Shown here: positions 36,147 to 47,632 of the stretch, piece by piece | Numbering within the stretch: position 1 is the first letter of the stretch | How the letters are laid out: each line of letters starts with the position of its first letter | Assembly: GCF_021134715.1 (NCBI RefSeq) | Contig: NC_060026.1 | Coordinates: 14,251,001-14,315,000 of the forward strand | Source: Daphnia pulex | Lineage: Eukaryota > Arthropoda > Branchiopoda > Diplostraca > Daphniidae | Reading direction: 5' to 3' | Length of the DNA stretch: 64,000 nucleotides | Notes under the pieces: model-generated | Seen by the model: the letters and a program-made list of their open reading frames with translations, nothing else | Told to the model about the DNA's origin: nothing | Database searches by the model: none | Made by a program: the position numbers and the translations under genes

Positions 36147-37602
36147 ATGAAGTCATCGCCAAAGTCTCCCGTGACAGCCGCTCAAACCGCAAACATCTCC
36201 AATGGCAAGTCGGAAAATTATTCGGAATTAACGGAATCAACTCATCCCTACGTCATGGAAATCATTTGGCGAAATGTCCTTGTCTTTATTGGTCTCCACG
36301 TGGGCGCACTCTACGGATTGCTGCTCTTCCTGACGGCCGCCAAAGTGGCCACTCTAGTCTGGGGTGAGTTTAACATTTCAACGGAATAATGACGTAATAA
36401 TACGTGTGGTTGAAATTGATTTGTTTTTCTTGTTTGTGTGCTGTTTAGCGTACTATTTGTTTATTGTGGGGGGATTCGGCATAGCCGCCGGTGCCCACAA
36501 ACTCTGGTCTCACCGCTCCTTTAAGGCCATCCTTCCGTTCCGTATTTTGATCGCTGTGGCGCAAACGATCGCTCTCCAGGTCAGCAGAAGAGAAAGTGGC
36601 ACGCGGGAGTGTCAAGGTTTCGTTAATACTTTCCGCTCTCTCTTTATTTGGTTGTTTTTCAAAAGGATGACATCTACCAGTGGAGTAGGGATCACCGGGT
36701 CCATCACAAATTTAGCGACACGGACGCCGATCCTTACAATTCCCGGCGCGGATTCTTTTTCTCTCACGTCGGCTGGCTCTTGTGCAAGAAACATCCCGAA
36801 GTGATTAGACGAGGCAAGACGGTGGACGCCACCGATCTATTACAAGACCCCGTCGTAGTCTACCAACGAAAGTATTTAATCACGAAATTTGATTATTCAA
36901 CGGATCGATTTCTCTTTTGACGTCATCATTTTTTAAAAAATTGTTCGTCACGTTTTTTTGGTTTGTTTTGTTTTAAAATTTCGTTTGTTAGATATTACGT
37001 TCCGTTGGCATTGGTGTGTTTTGCGTTGCCGGCCATTGTGCCTTGGTACTTTTGGGGCGAGTCGTTCAAAACAGCTTTTTTCGTCGCTTCCGTCTTTCGT
37101 TACGTATTCACACTCCACGCCACCTGGCTCACCAACAGCGCCGCCCACATTTGGGGCTATCATCCCTACGACAAGTTTGTTCACTTTCTCGCTTGTTACA
37201 CACATTTATGTGACCGTCTGTTTAAATGACGGCCATGACGTCTGTTTTTTGCCAAATGTTTTCAGACAGATGAAACCGTCCGACAGCCGACTGGCTGCCA
37301 GTTTCAGTCTGGGCGAATGGCACAACTACCATCACGTTTTCCCCGGAGATTATAGAGTGGCTGAATTGGGGAGTTGGAGAATGAGTGCCACGGTCGTTGT
37401 CATCGATTTATTCGCCTGGATGGGTTTAATTTACGACCTGAAGACGGTCTCGCCAAAGATTGTCCGCAGCCGCGTTCTCCGGACGGGAGACGGCACTCAT
37501 CCCTATGCCTTAATGGAGAATTGTCCGCTGACTTATTCCGGCGATAGCCAACACCAACACAATGTCGATAGCGAAATTTTTAAAAGCGGGCCTTCCGAAT
37601 AA
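36147..37602 (+). CDS. Acyl-CoA delta-9-type desaturase A
   Basis: Di-iron membrane enzyme that puts a double bond in acyl-CoA at the ER. Exons: 36147-36363, 36449-36579, 36666-36871, 36992-37174, 37266-37602; 357 aa, typical of the family. Metal-binding motifs: HKLWSH (box 1), HRVHHKFSDTDADP (box 2), NSAAHIWG (extra Asn/His ligands) and HNYHHVFP (box 3). Membrane segments flank box 1 and follow box 2 (YYVPLALVCFALPAIVPWYF). The residue usually present between Glu and Trp/Phe in the GEGWHNYHH-type motif is missing (here LGEWHNYHH), as in copies B, C and the relic at 43.9 kb. The least similar of the three local copies; B and C are closer to each other. Regiospecificity cannot be read from sequence. 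Confidence 0.93.
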
Positions 37603-39462
37603 TAACTGAAAGTTTACGAGAGTTGCAAATCTATATAAGCGTTCCGTCTTTTGTTTATTGGTGAAAATCCTTCGTTTTTTCTTTTTGAAATAATTTATTT
37701 TCGCGCCCTTTTTTTTCCCCTGTTGCAGCATCCTATTCTACTCGTCAAAAGTTAGTCGCGACACCAAAATCGAACAGTAAGTTCCAAGTACAATTTCCGC
37801 CATTAATCTAGATGTTTACAAAGTAAACTTATCGTCTTGCCATTTAATCATTTAAATCGTTTAAAATTTAAAAAGCAAAAATGGTTCGATGTCAAAGTCC
37901 GTTGCCAAGTGAATTCAGTGCCACGTGCAATGTGAATTATTCGGCTAAATGCTGTGGGTGTGCATTTATCTCCCACGCTGTAGACTGCGTTGCGTGGATT
38001 TAAATCTCTTTGCTGCACGCGTCGGCCACATTGAAAATCATGGAGTTGTTTGACATTTTTTTTTATAATTTAACTTGCTTCACCACAAATTAGAGTTGAT
38101 AGACTGTGGCTGATGTGAATAAGCGAAGATTGAGAATCTGCACAACACGATATAGCACAGAGATAAATTGTAAAGCATAGCGCGTGATTCAATTTATGAT
38201 TTCCCTAGTCTATTTGGTTGCACTGAAGTCACTTTGCGAAAACGGAAGTATGGTTTCTTGATTGCGGAACAGTTTTTGGATTTTAATTTTTGAGTTCGCC
38301 ATTTGTTAGTCGACGTGTTTTTGCCGTTAATTTTTCAACTTAAAAAATAGGAGCCGGAAAGTTGTCAAAAGCCCCAAACAATTTACTCAGAGAAGAAGTA
38401 AATAACTGTTACCGGTACGTGGCAGAAACGGAAAAGCAGTGTTAATAATCTAGACAAAGTGTTACTTACTCGTTGCTTTCTGGATGACAACAGCTTCCTC
38501 GAAAGCCGAGGAGGAGGGCTTTTATATACTACACCAAAGTACGACCCTGAATGGAGCGTGAACGGTAAAGTCCGCCAAGGTATATCTACTGAATTCTTTA
38601 CGTCCCGAAAAAAGTTCCGTTCTGAAAAACCCCCCGAAGGACTCGACGGGATCAGAACATTTTTACGGTGGAATTTTTTTTGGCTCTCTACGGTAAAACG
38701 CGCAACTAAACAAACTTTTACTCTAAAGAATGGAAGTAACAGAATAACTCTAAAAAAGGATGACCTCCTCTCAGTCTATAGCCTTAGAGAATAGTCCGTT
38801 TATGTACTTTCTGCGATAGAAAAGAACTCACCCGAGTTATTCGGATCATTCATTCCCCTTTTGAAATTGTTTGATTTGGCGCCTTTTTTAAACTGTAGGG
38901 TTGATTTCATTTTTGCGTCATTTATTCATATAACCATCTTTATCCCTATGGCGATTGTATTTTTCTTGTTTCAACAAGAGGATACATTTGTATGGGTTAG
39001 AATCAAGTTCATTAAAAGTCTAGACAGCGAGAAAATGGTATACGTGACGGACTGACGGTCGCTCGTAAAGTTTTCGATAGAGGTAGGAGACCAATATTTT
39101 ATTGGTCTGAAGGGTCTGAATGTCCGAAACGAGAAAAAGCTCTTTGTTTTTTTTCGAAATTATTTTGGCAATTGACCAAATATGTTATATCCTGTTGAAC
39201 TTGACCTTATGCTTTGCAATGCCAAAACAGATACCTTGTTATACGTTGAGGCTGGACATTGTTGGCAGCCAAGAACTAACGGTATACTCTCACGGCTTTT
39301 ACCATATTTTATTCAAGGTTAGGCACGTAAGCCGACAGATTTTTCTACCTGTGAAAATGTTGTTGTAGTCCAGGAATCAAAGAGCAAGCTACTAGTTTTT
39401 AGAACTGAACTTTTAAACTTACTTTTCAAACTGAGTGAAAAGTTATCGTTTTTATTTTACAC
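37603..39462. other. Spacer between desaturases A and B
   Basis: 1.86 kb containing a decayed desaturase exon 1 (see 37878). A 111-codon frame at 38459-38794 has no recognisable feature. The rest is AT-rich. Confidence 0.45.
37878..38010 (+). pseudogene. Decayed desaturase exon 1
   Basis: The stretch aatggttcgatgtcaaagtc onward follows exon 1 of desaturase B at 39483 base by base, including gtcaatgccac-like and ttatttggcgaaatg-like segments and tgtgcatttatctccca. Substitutions and indels break the frame. No later desaturase exons follow, so it is a partial duplicate. Confidence 0.6.
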
Positions 39463-40778
39463 ATGGCGAACTCGATAAGAGAGAATGGTTCGTTGTCAAG
39501 GTCTGTTTCCGGACGTGAAATGATTTCAATGCCACATACCCTGGAAATTATTTGGCGAAATGTCATGGTGTACATTTATCTCCACTTAACTGCGCTCTAC
39601 GGATTCTATCTCTGCTTCACGTCCGCCACGCTGACAGCCACTTTGATTTGGGGTAAGATATTAATAGCAATGTGCAGTGACATCAGGCAGTTTGATTGAT
39701 TCATTCTTCGGTTGTTTTGTGGGCCATCCAGCTTTGTTTTTACATGTATTTGGAGGATTTGGAATAGCTGGTGGAGTGCATAAACTGTGGAGCCATCGTT
39801 CGTACAATGCCAGTTTACCTCTTCGCATTTTGATTGCCGTTGCGCAAACGATCGCCCATCAGGTCTGGATGGAAAAAATTTCGAGATAAAAATTCTGCAA
39901 TTAGTTAATTACATTTTCTTTTTTTTTAAAAGGACGACATTTACAAATGGAGCAGGGAACATCGGGTGCACCACAAGTTTAGTGATACGGACGCCGATCC
40001 TTACAACTCCAGACGGGGATTCTTTTTCTGTCACATCGGCTGGCTCATGTGCGAAAAACATCCGGAATTCTATCGAATGCAAAAGACCATCGATGTTAGC
40101 GATCTTTTACAAGATCCCGTCGTAGTCTTTCAGCGGAAGTATTACATAACATAATAAATTCTTCTAGCTATTTTTAGCGTTTGTCAAATATTTTATTTCT
40201 CTATAAGGTACTACTATCCATTGGCCGTGATACTTTGCTTTGTGATGCCGGCAGTAGTGCCCTGGTACTTTTGGGAAGAGTCTTTACCTACAGCTTTTTT
40301 CGTCGCTTCCATGTTTCGTTACGTGTTCACGCTCCATGCCACCTGGCTCACCAACAGCGCAGGCCACAGTTGGGGGAAACGACCATATGACAAGTTGGTT
40401 TAGCCATTAATGTTTTTCCATTGAAAAAACAGCGTTGTTAAAATTAATTGTTTTTCATATTTGAATAGACAAATCAATCTATCTGACAGTTTACTGGCTG
40501 CCAGTTTCAGTCTTGGCGAATGGCACAACTACCACCACGTTTTCCCTTGGGACTACAAAGTAGCTGAGTTAGGAAGTTCGAGGACGAGTTTCCACGTCGT
40601 TGTGATCGATTTCTTCGCCTGGCTCGATCTCGTTTACGACCGCAAAACCGTCCGGCAAAGAATTGTCCGCAGCCGTGTCCTCCGGACGGGCGACGGCTCT
40701 CATCCCTATGCCTTAAAGGATTGTCCGTTTAATTCCGGCGATATCAAAGACCACAGTGTTGACGATGATGAAATTTGA
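39463..40778 (+). CDS. Acyl-CoA delta-9-type desaturase B
   Basis: Exons: 39463-39652, 39732-39862, 39933-40138, 40208-40393, 40469-40778; 340 aa. Same five-exon plan and phases as copy A, with a shorter N-terminus. Boxes: HKLWSH, HRVHHKFSDTDADP, NSAGHSWG (Asn and His ligands kept, one Ala to Gly) and HNYHHVFPWDY. It has GEWHNYHH, one residue short, like its paralogues. Exon 4 has one codon more than in copy A. The tail (DRKTVRQRIVRSRVLRTGDG..KDHSVDDDEI) is nearly the same as in copy C. From about 40381 to 41230 the DNA, including non-coding 3' flank, is repeated downstream at 42541-43430, showing a recent tandem duplication. Confidence 0.93.
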
Positions 40779-41623
40779 GATCGGTGCGCAAAATTATAAC
40801 TGAAAATGGGAAGATTGCAAAAGAAGCTTTTTGTCCCTGTCGTGAGTGGGAAAAGGTTTGATTACATAATATAAGGATGTTAAAATAATTTTTTTTAAAA
40901 TATTTTAGACAAATCATTTGATAGTCTTCCCCATTTAGTGTTGGTGAATGACACAACAACCACCAATATTTTCTTTACAGTTATTCGGTTGCTAGCCGTA
41001 AAAGTGTAGTGCACACAGTAAAAGAACCTGGCGTTCTAATTTCCGCCCACAATCATTTTCAATGTTACAATTAACGTCCAGAGAGAAAGATATCGGTGAC
41101 TGTCGCTCAGACATTTTGTTATGAAAAAAGAAACAGCTCTTATTTTATTTTGCCCGAGATCAGTGAGATTCTTTAGCGCTGCCATAAGTTATCAAACGTA
41201 ACCTCCTGTTTGGCTCGACCTTGTGTGTGCTTAGCAACGCCAAAATGTGTACTCTGATGCGGTAAGTGTACACATTCACATTCATGAACACACACGGAAG
41301 CCAATGTCCTCTACTACTCGTGAAAAGGTTTTTCCGCCATCAGTAATTATTTCTATCCCGCGGAGTCTTGCGGGGGTTTTTTTGAGGGCATTTTTGGTAC
41401 ATTCTTCACGACTTCATTGTCGTTATTCACGTTTCATTATAACGGTGGTGTTCCTGGTATAAAAGTCAGCCCTATCCACTCGTAAGGAAGGTGTTGTGAT
41501 CCAGCAACCAACGAGTGAGTAACTATTCTGTCTATATTATCAACGCTTTCTTTTATGGTAACTTTTATCATTTTAAAGTTTTCGTAAATTGAAAAATTAC
41601 AGAAAAATCTTTCATTTCTTCAA
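40779..41623. other. Desaturase B 3' flank and desaturase C promoter
   Basis: The first ~450 bp match the 3' flank of copy C. At the far end are a TATA box and a non-coding first exon of copy C (about 41490-41514), spliced GTGAGTAAC to attacag, with the acceptor near 41601. Confidence 0.55.
41458..41464 (+). promoter_or_regulatory. TATA box of desaturase C
   Basis: TATAAAA followed by gtcagcccta. It lies 166 nt upstream of the ATG, with an apparent 5' UTR intron between. Confidence 0.6.
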
Positions 41624-42954
41624 ATGGAAAACTCGAAAAGCAAAAGTGCTTTGCAACCAACTTCCGTTTCCGGAGATGAAGTGACTTCAATGCCTTACAC
41701 TATGGAAATTGTTTGGTCAAAGGTTGTCTTTTATATTTATCTCCACTTAACTGCGCTCTACGGATTCTATCTCTGCTTCACGTCCGCCGCACTGACAGCA
41801 ACTTTGATTTGGGGTAAATTTATGAACAAAAACGTGCAAGTCGGTTTCATAGAAAATTCTCCTGTTTTGCCATCAACTATAGCTTCACTTTTGTATCTGT
41901 TTGGCGGATTTGGAATAGCGGGTGGAGCGCACAAACTGTGGTGTCATCGCGCTTTCAAAGCCAACTTACCTCTTCGTGTTTTGATTGCAGTTGCGCAAAC
42001 GGTTGCCCATCAGGTCTGGATGAAAAAATTGACAGACAATTTCGCCAGTTAATTGTATTTCAATCTTGTTTTTCAAAAGGGTGACATTTACACGTGGAGC
42101 TGGGAACATCGGGTGCACCACAAGTTTAGTGACACGGACGCCGATCCTTACAACTCCAGACGGGGATTTTTTTTCTCTCATATTGGCTGGATGATGTGCC
42201 AAAAGCATCCGGAATTTACTCGAATGGAAAAAACCATCGATGTTGGCGATCTTTTACAAGATCCTGTCGTAGTGTTTCAACGAAAGTATGTAGCTATACA
42301 TCGACGATGCAAAAAAGTTGTTTCATAATTGTATATGGAGCATTTTGCTGTGTAAACTGTATAATCTTGTTCTTCTTAATCAGATACTACACTTCATTGG
42401 CCTGGATGCTTTGCTATGCTATGCCAGCCGCCGTACCTTGGTATTTTTGGGGAGAATCTCTAACAACAGCATTTTTCGTCGCTTCCATGTTTCGTTACGT
42501 GTTCACGCTCCACGCCACCTGGCTCACCAACAGCGCAGGCCACAGTTGGGGAAAACGACCATATGACAAGTTGGTTTAGCCATTAATGTTTTTCCAGTGA
42601 AAAAACAGCATTGTTAAAATTAATTGTTTTTCATATTTGAATAGACAAATCAATCCATCTGACAGTTTACTGGCTGCCAGTTTCAGTCTTGGCGAATGGC
42701 ACAACTACCATCACGCTTTCCCCGGAGACTACCGAGTTGCTGAATTGGGGAGTTCCAGGACGAGTTTCCACGTCGTTGTGATCGATTTCTTCGCCTGGCT
42801 CGGTCTCGTTTACGACCGCAAAACCGTCCGCGGAAAAGTTGTCCGCGGCCGGGTTCTCCGGACGGGAGACGGCACTCATTCCTTTGCCTTAAAGGATTGT
42901 CCGTTTAATTCCGGCGATATCAAAGACCACAGTGTTGTTGATGATGAAATTTGA
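41624..42954 (+). CDS. Acyl-CoA delta-9-type desaturase C
   Basis: Exons: 41624-41813, 41883-42013, 42080-42285, 42384-42569, 42645-42954; 340 aa. Box 1 is HKLWCH (Ser to Cys, spacing kept), box 2 HRVHHKFSDTDADP, then NSAGHSWG and box 3 HNYHHAFPGDY. It has the same one-residue-short GEWHNYHH. All metal ligands expected for the family are present, so it should be active. Intron 1 (69 nt) has no stop and is a multiple of three, so its retention would keep the frame. Closest paralogue is B, with near-identical last exons and 3' flanks. Confidence 0.93.
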
Positions 42955-43736
42955 GTTCGATGCGCAAAATTATAACTGAAAACGCGAAGATTGCAAATGA
43001 AGCTTTCTGTCGCTGTCGTACTTGATAGTGGGAAAAGGTTTGATATCATAATATAAGGATGTTAAACTTATTATTATTATTTTTTAATTTTAGACAAATC
43101 ATTTGATAGTCTTCCCCATTTAGTGTTTGGTGAATGACACAACAACCACCACTTTTTCTTTAGTTATTCGGTTGCTCCGTAATAGTGGCGCACACAGTAA
43201 AAGAACCTGACGTTCTAATTTCCGCCCCCAATAATTTTCAATGTTAATTAAAGTCCAGAGAGAAAGATATCGGTGACGGTCGCTCAGACATTTTGTTATG
43301 AAAAAAGAAAAAAACCCTAATTTTATTTTGCCCGAGATCAGTGAGATTCTTTAGCGCTGCCATAAGTCATCAAACGTAATGTTTGGGTCACACACAAGGT
43401 CGATTGTGTGTGCTTAGCAACGCCCAACATGCCGTAGTTTACTTTGATAGTATACTTTGAGGACAGAATGTTTTGGCCACACAAGGAATACATCGGTACT
43501 ATATCCTCACAACTTTTATACAGTTTCGTCAAGGTAACGCTGCGCATTTCTCCGTACAAAAGATCACATCCTCGTTGACTTGAGAAAAGTTTGTTGCCGG
43601 AGTTGCGGGACCGAAAAGTAAGTGCACTGATAAGTACCGTATTCAACATTTGATCTAGATTTTTAGAACTTCCGACTTGTTCTCAAGTTGTTTGGTTGTC
43701 TTGTTATGTAACCTATTCTTTAACTTGCAACCTGCA
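42955..43736. other. Duplicated 3' flank after desaturase C
   Basis: About 42955-43430 repeats the flank after desaturase B. The remainder leads to the truncated desaturase relic. No gene. Confidence 0.6.
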
Positions 43737-44216
43737 ATGGAAATTATTTGGCGAAATGTTGTGGTGTATACTGTTTACCTCACACGCTAATTACGACCGT
43801 ATGACAAGTTGGTTATTATTATTATTTATTTTATTTTTCAAATAAGATTCAACGACATTAATTTATATTTTTAATAGTTTAGATAAATCAAATCCTCTGA
43901 CAGCTGACAGCCGACTGGCTGCCAGTTTCAGTTTTGGCGAATGGCACAACTACCATCACGTTTTCTCGTGGGACTACAAAGTATAGCCGAAATTATAGGA
44001 AGTCCTGGAATAAGTTTTCTACGCGTAGTAGTTGTGATCGATTTCCTTATCTGGCTCGGTCTCCGTTTACGACCGGAAAATCTCCGGACGGGAGATGGCA
44101 CTCATCCCTTTGCCTCAGAGAATTGCCCACATATTCTAATACATTCCGATGAAAATGTCGGAGAAAAAGGAATTAGCAATTCTACAACCTGCTCCGACGG
44201 ACGAAATCTCCCGTGA
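43737..44216 (+). pseudogene. Desaturase relic, internally deleted
   Basis: Three fragments are recognisable. atggaaattatttggcgaaa (exon 1 piece) is at 43737. gaccgtatgacaagttgg (end of exon 4) is at 43795. A last exon from about 43873 keeps LAASFSFGEWHNYHHVFSWD but then hits a TAG right after DYKV at about 43985, followed by frameshifts. Exons 2, 3 and most of 4 are gone. It also carries the short GEWHNYHH, so it arose from the local family. Confidence 0.85.
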
Positions 44217-44878
44217 ACATCAAATCGATACGTAGAACACGCAAAGTATGAAGTTGCTAAATCAGCGTTGAAACAATCCTTAACAACAGTTTTGCCCTTA
44301 TCAACAACAGACAGTTGAATTGCTTTGAATCCGTCACTTTGAAGTTCCCTTTTCCCTTATGTATATATCCACGATTTTTTATTTAAGCACTCACTGGATG
44401 CATGGAGACAACTGGTGTCGAATTTAAGATCCCAACATTTGTTTGCCTTTTACAACTTTCATTTTACAACTAATCCACTAAAGTGATTTAACCTTTTGTT
44501 TAGAACAAAACTAATCTTATAATTGCGTTCCAGCATGGGGACGAGAACAATTCGACGAATGAGCTTTGCGAAATTATTCATTGTGAAATGCACAGACATG
44601 GTAAAATAAAAAATAAAAATCCTTTTAGCTTATTAATTCGTCGCTTGTTTACAGGAATTGCCTCATAGAGAGACGTGGGGTATTTTTAATTGCGATGGTC
44701 GCGTGTATTTCATTCTTTCACGATGTTGGTCAAAACGCGTGCAGTAATTTACATTCAAAGTACAGTGATACAATTCTTTAATCTCTAATTATTTTTCGCT
44801 AGATGAGAGTGCTGTTGTGTGCAACACCAAGATGGCGACCCAAAAACCATCTAATTCGTTTTTGAATGATTTCAGAAT
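44217..44878. other. Intergenic before the GST array
   Basis: No gene seen. Tail of the desaturase relic, then 3' flank of GST 1. Confidence 0.5.
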
Positions 44879-45654
44879 TCAATGATAAGCCGGACGGGTT
44901 TCGAGATACTTTTTAATGTTGTCGTTACTACCGATTTGGCTGACTAGAGCCGCCATGTTGGGACTATCTTTCAATATGTCTGGATGCTTGACAGTAGCGT
45001 GATTGAAGAAGGCGTAGCAGGCTATGTCAGCCCAGGTGACGCCCTTGCCGACCAGCACTCCACCGTTCTTGGCCAGCTGAGCTTCCAGGACGGCCATGTG
45101 CGGAATCAACTTTTCCGAAGCGAATTTAGTCATCAGGACCTTCTGCTTCTCGGGATCTTGTTCGTCGTGCACCGGTCGACCGTCTGCCAATTGATAAAAG
45201 CAAAAGAGTTATGACGCCAGCAACCGAAACGACGGTAATAATGGTTGATTACTAATCATGAAATCTTTGATGCAGTCGGCGTACATGTCGACTTGAGCTT
45301 GTTCCCAGTCACCCTGGCCGGCCAAACCGTGTTGCCGGGCAATGTATCGCGCGATTGCGTAAGATTGGGACAGAAGTTTACCGTCCAACTCCAAAACGGG
45401 TACCTGGCCGAACGGCATATCTAAATCATTTTGAATTGAATTAAATTGAATTAATCTTTTTAAAAAAAAGGTGGCAGATGTTAAATTCGTTGGAAACGTC
45501 ACAGGCCCAGTTTATACTTACTCGCTTTCAGCTGTGGCCATTCGCTGGGCTCGAAACGGACATCTTCGAACGGCACTCCGGCGTAATGGAAAATCATCCG
45601 GGGCAGCTCGCCCATTCCGTGCAAATTAAAATAATGCAGTTTGTATTGCGGCAT
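44879..45654 (-). CDS. Sigma-class glutathione S-transferase 1
   Basis: Cytosolic enzyme joining glutathione to electrophiles or acting as a peroxidase or isomerase. Exons (minus): 45522-45654, 45253-45420, 44879-45183; 201 aa, the usual sigma length. N-terminal thioredoxin fold: MPQYKLHYFN with the glutathione-activating Tyr, the GELPRMIFHYAGVPFEDVRF helix region, PFGQVPVLELDGK with the cis-Pro, and SYAIARYIARQHGL (variant of the SNAIARYLAR motif). C-terminal helical domain: WADIACYAFF. Unlike its three neighbours, the C-terminal part is one exon (305 nt), so an intron was lost here or gained in the others. Most divergent of the four. Confidence 0.92.
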
Positions 45655-45857
45655 ATCTATTTTTCTTTTCTTCTTTCTTTATAGTTTACCAAATGGGTCT
45701 GACGGATAAGTCGGAGATGCGTTTATAGTTGTTGAAAGTAGTATAGTATAACTTCGTTTCCGTATGGGTTCTCCTATTTATCTAGTCGCAGCTGGAAAGG
45801 TCCCGCACAAGCGCACAAGTTTTGAAACACGGACGTAACCAACGGAGACACTCGATA

Positions 45858-46165
45858 ATGATCAGCAGCAGATCGTATCGGATGCGATTGAATATTTTAT
45901 TACCTTCTGCGGTCTACAGGAACGTCAAATGCGGCCAGAAATTGTGTTTGGGAAAACTGTTGAGATGGAAACCGGCAAGTCATCTCACCGCGCCTCTATC
46001 GATTGGTGAGAATTTTCTAGACTGGCCGGGGGAAATAAATTTTGTAGTTCGCTTATAACCTGATTTATTTTTATTTATTTTTATTAATGCGATGAAATAA
46101 AGTTTAACTTTGTTACTTTTGTTTTTTCAGAATATGCGAGTGGCGCGGAGAAGATAACAAAATAA
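45858..46165 (+). CDS. Possible two-exon small protein
   Basis: Exons 45858-46005 and 46131-46165 join in phase across GTGAGAAT and a good gttttttcag acceptor, giving 60 aa. It starts MISSRSYRMRLNILLPSAVY and ends IEYASGAEKITK. The Arg-rich, hydrophobic, acid-poor N-terminus looks like a mitochondrial presequence. It lies head-to-head with GST 1. I do not recognise the family. Support is splice quality and composition only; an upstream in-frame ATG exists at 45822. Confidence 0.35.
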
Positions 46166-46826
46166 TCTATCAAACGGGATTATAGTTATTTTTTAAAAAT
46201 ATCGATTGCTATTCCATCGATCTACAGTGCAGGAAACATTGTATTCTCCTACATTGTGGATACTTCAGTGTTTCAAGCTGGCGTTAATAATAGCCGTGTG
46301 CTTAGGGGGTCTAGTGTTTCGCGATCCGTACAAGGATCGATTCCGTCACTAGTGGATCGAATGAATGTGAGCAACTGAGATGGATGTAACCGGCCAGACA
46401 TGACGAATGCGGACCCACTAGAAGAAGAAGAGGATAAATCGACTCTACACTCGAGATGTTTCCCGTGACCGATGGATGTCGCGGTAGGACAAGATATGTT
46501 CCTTCAATCTTTGTTGGCAGGTATAAATCGGTATAATTACATTTTTGGGAAAGAAGCACTCCTGGCTGATGACTGCTAGACAATCTTGATTATTTACTTA
46601 ATAAAAGGGGCGACGCCAAGCCGAGTTACAGATGCCTTATGTAAAGAAACTTCAAACAAACACTGTATAGCCATTGTTAAGGCTTTTGGACGTAGACATG
46701 ACTTGCATTTCCGCGAAAATGAAATGTGGAATACCAGGAAAAATGTGGCTGCTGTGGTCTAATACAAGAAGAGTTTTAAACTTTATAGCTAGTATATTTG
46801 AACAAAATCTATTGCAATAATAATAT
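46166..46826. other. Intergenic between GST 1 and GST 2
   Basis: 3' flank of GST 2 and of the possible small gene. No other gene. Confidence 0.5.
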
Positions 46827-47632
46827 TTAAATTTCGGTTTTAGGACGAGATTCAACCCATTTCTTAATGTTGGGCAGAGCTTCGACCATAGCGATCAAAG
46901 CTTTCAAGAGTGGCGCATCCTTCAAGAAGTCCTCGCCGAATTTCTCGACAAGGAAGGCGAAGTAACCGTAGTAAGCCAAATCAGCCCAGGTCAACTGCAA
47001 ACACAAAAGTTTTCAATCAGACGGGGTTCTCACAAAGGTTTTAAGTAATCAAATCCACCTCTTTTCCAACCAGATGTCCACTACCGTTTGTCTCCAAGTG
47101 CTTCTCAACAATAGCAACATGGGGGGCAACATTGTCAGTCATGAATTTCTGGTAGAGCTCCTTCTGCTTGTCTGCATCCTTCTCCAAGAATGCTGGTCTC
47201 ATACCTGAACACAAGAGAATGCTGAATATACAGGTAATACAATTTTCAATCAAGTACTAGTTACCAGTCATCAAGTCGTTGATGTTGTCAGCATACATGT
47301 CAGCCTGTGCCTGTTCCCACTCATCTTTGCCAGCAAGACCATGTTGCCTGGCAAGGTATCGAGAAATGGTGTTTGACTGTGCTAGCATTTGTCCATCAAC
47401 CTCCAAGACGGGAACTTGGGCAAAAGGCATACCTACACAAAAGTAAATGAATCAATTAAATACTCATTTTTATACAATGTCAGAAATATCTATACTCACT
47501 AGCTTTCAGTGCTGGCCATTCAGCCCGCTCGAAACGGACATCCTCGAACTCAACACCTGCCTGATTGAGAATGAGACGGGCCAGCTCAGCACGACCACGG
47601 AGGTTGAAGTAATGAAGTTTGTAAGCCGGCAT
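46827..47632 (-). CDS. Sigma-class glutathione S-transferase 2
   Basis: Exons (minus): 47500-47632, 47265-47432, 47059-47204, 46827-46994; 204 aa. MPAYKLHYFNLRGRAELARL carries the active-site Tyr. PFAQVPVLEVDGQ and SNTISRYLARQHGLAGKDEW form the glutathione site. The C-terminal domain has LVGKE, LTWADLAYYGYFAFLVEKFG and NIKKWVESRP. The 5' UTR is split: ctctttgcag just before TCCAAAATG is an acceptor. A matching GTAAGTAC donor lies near 47852, downstream (minus) of a TATA box at 47922-47930. The canonical GRAELARL motif suggests this is the least altered member. Confidence 0.95.

Noticed and set aside
38459-38794. 111-codon plus-strand frame between desaturases A and B
   Set aside because: No recognisable domain, signal peptide or splice context. 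Composition is like the surrounding spacer.
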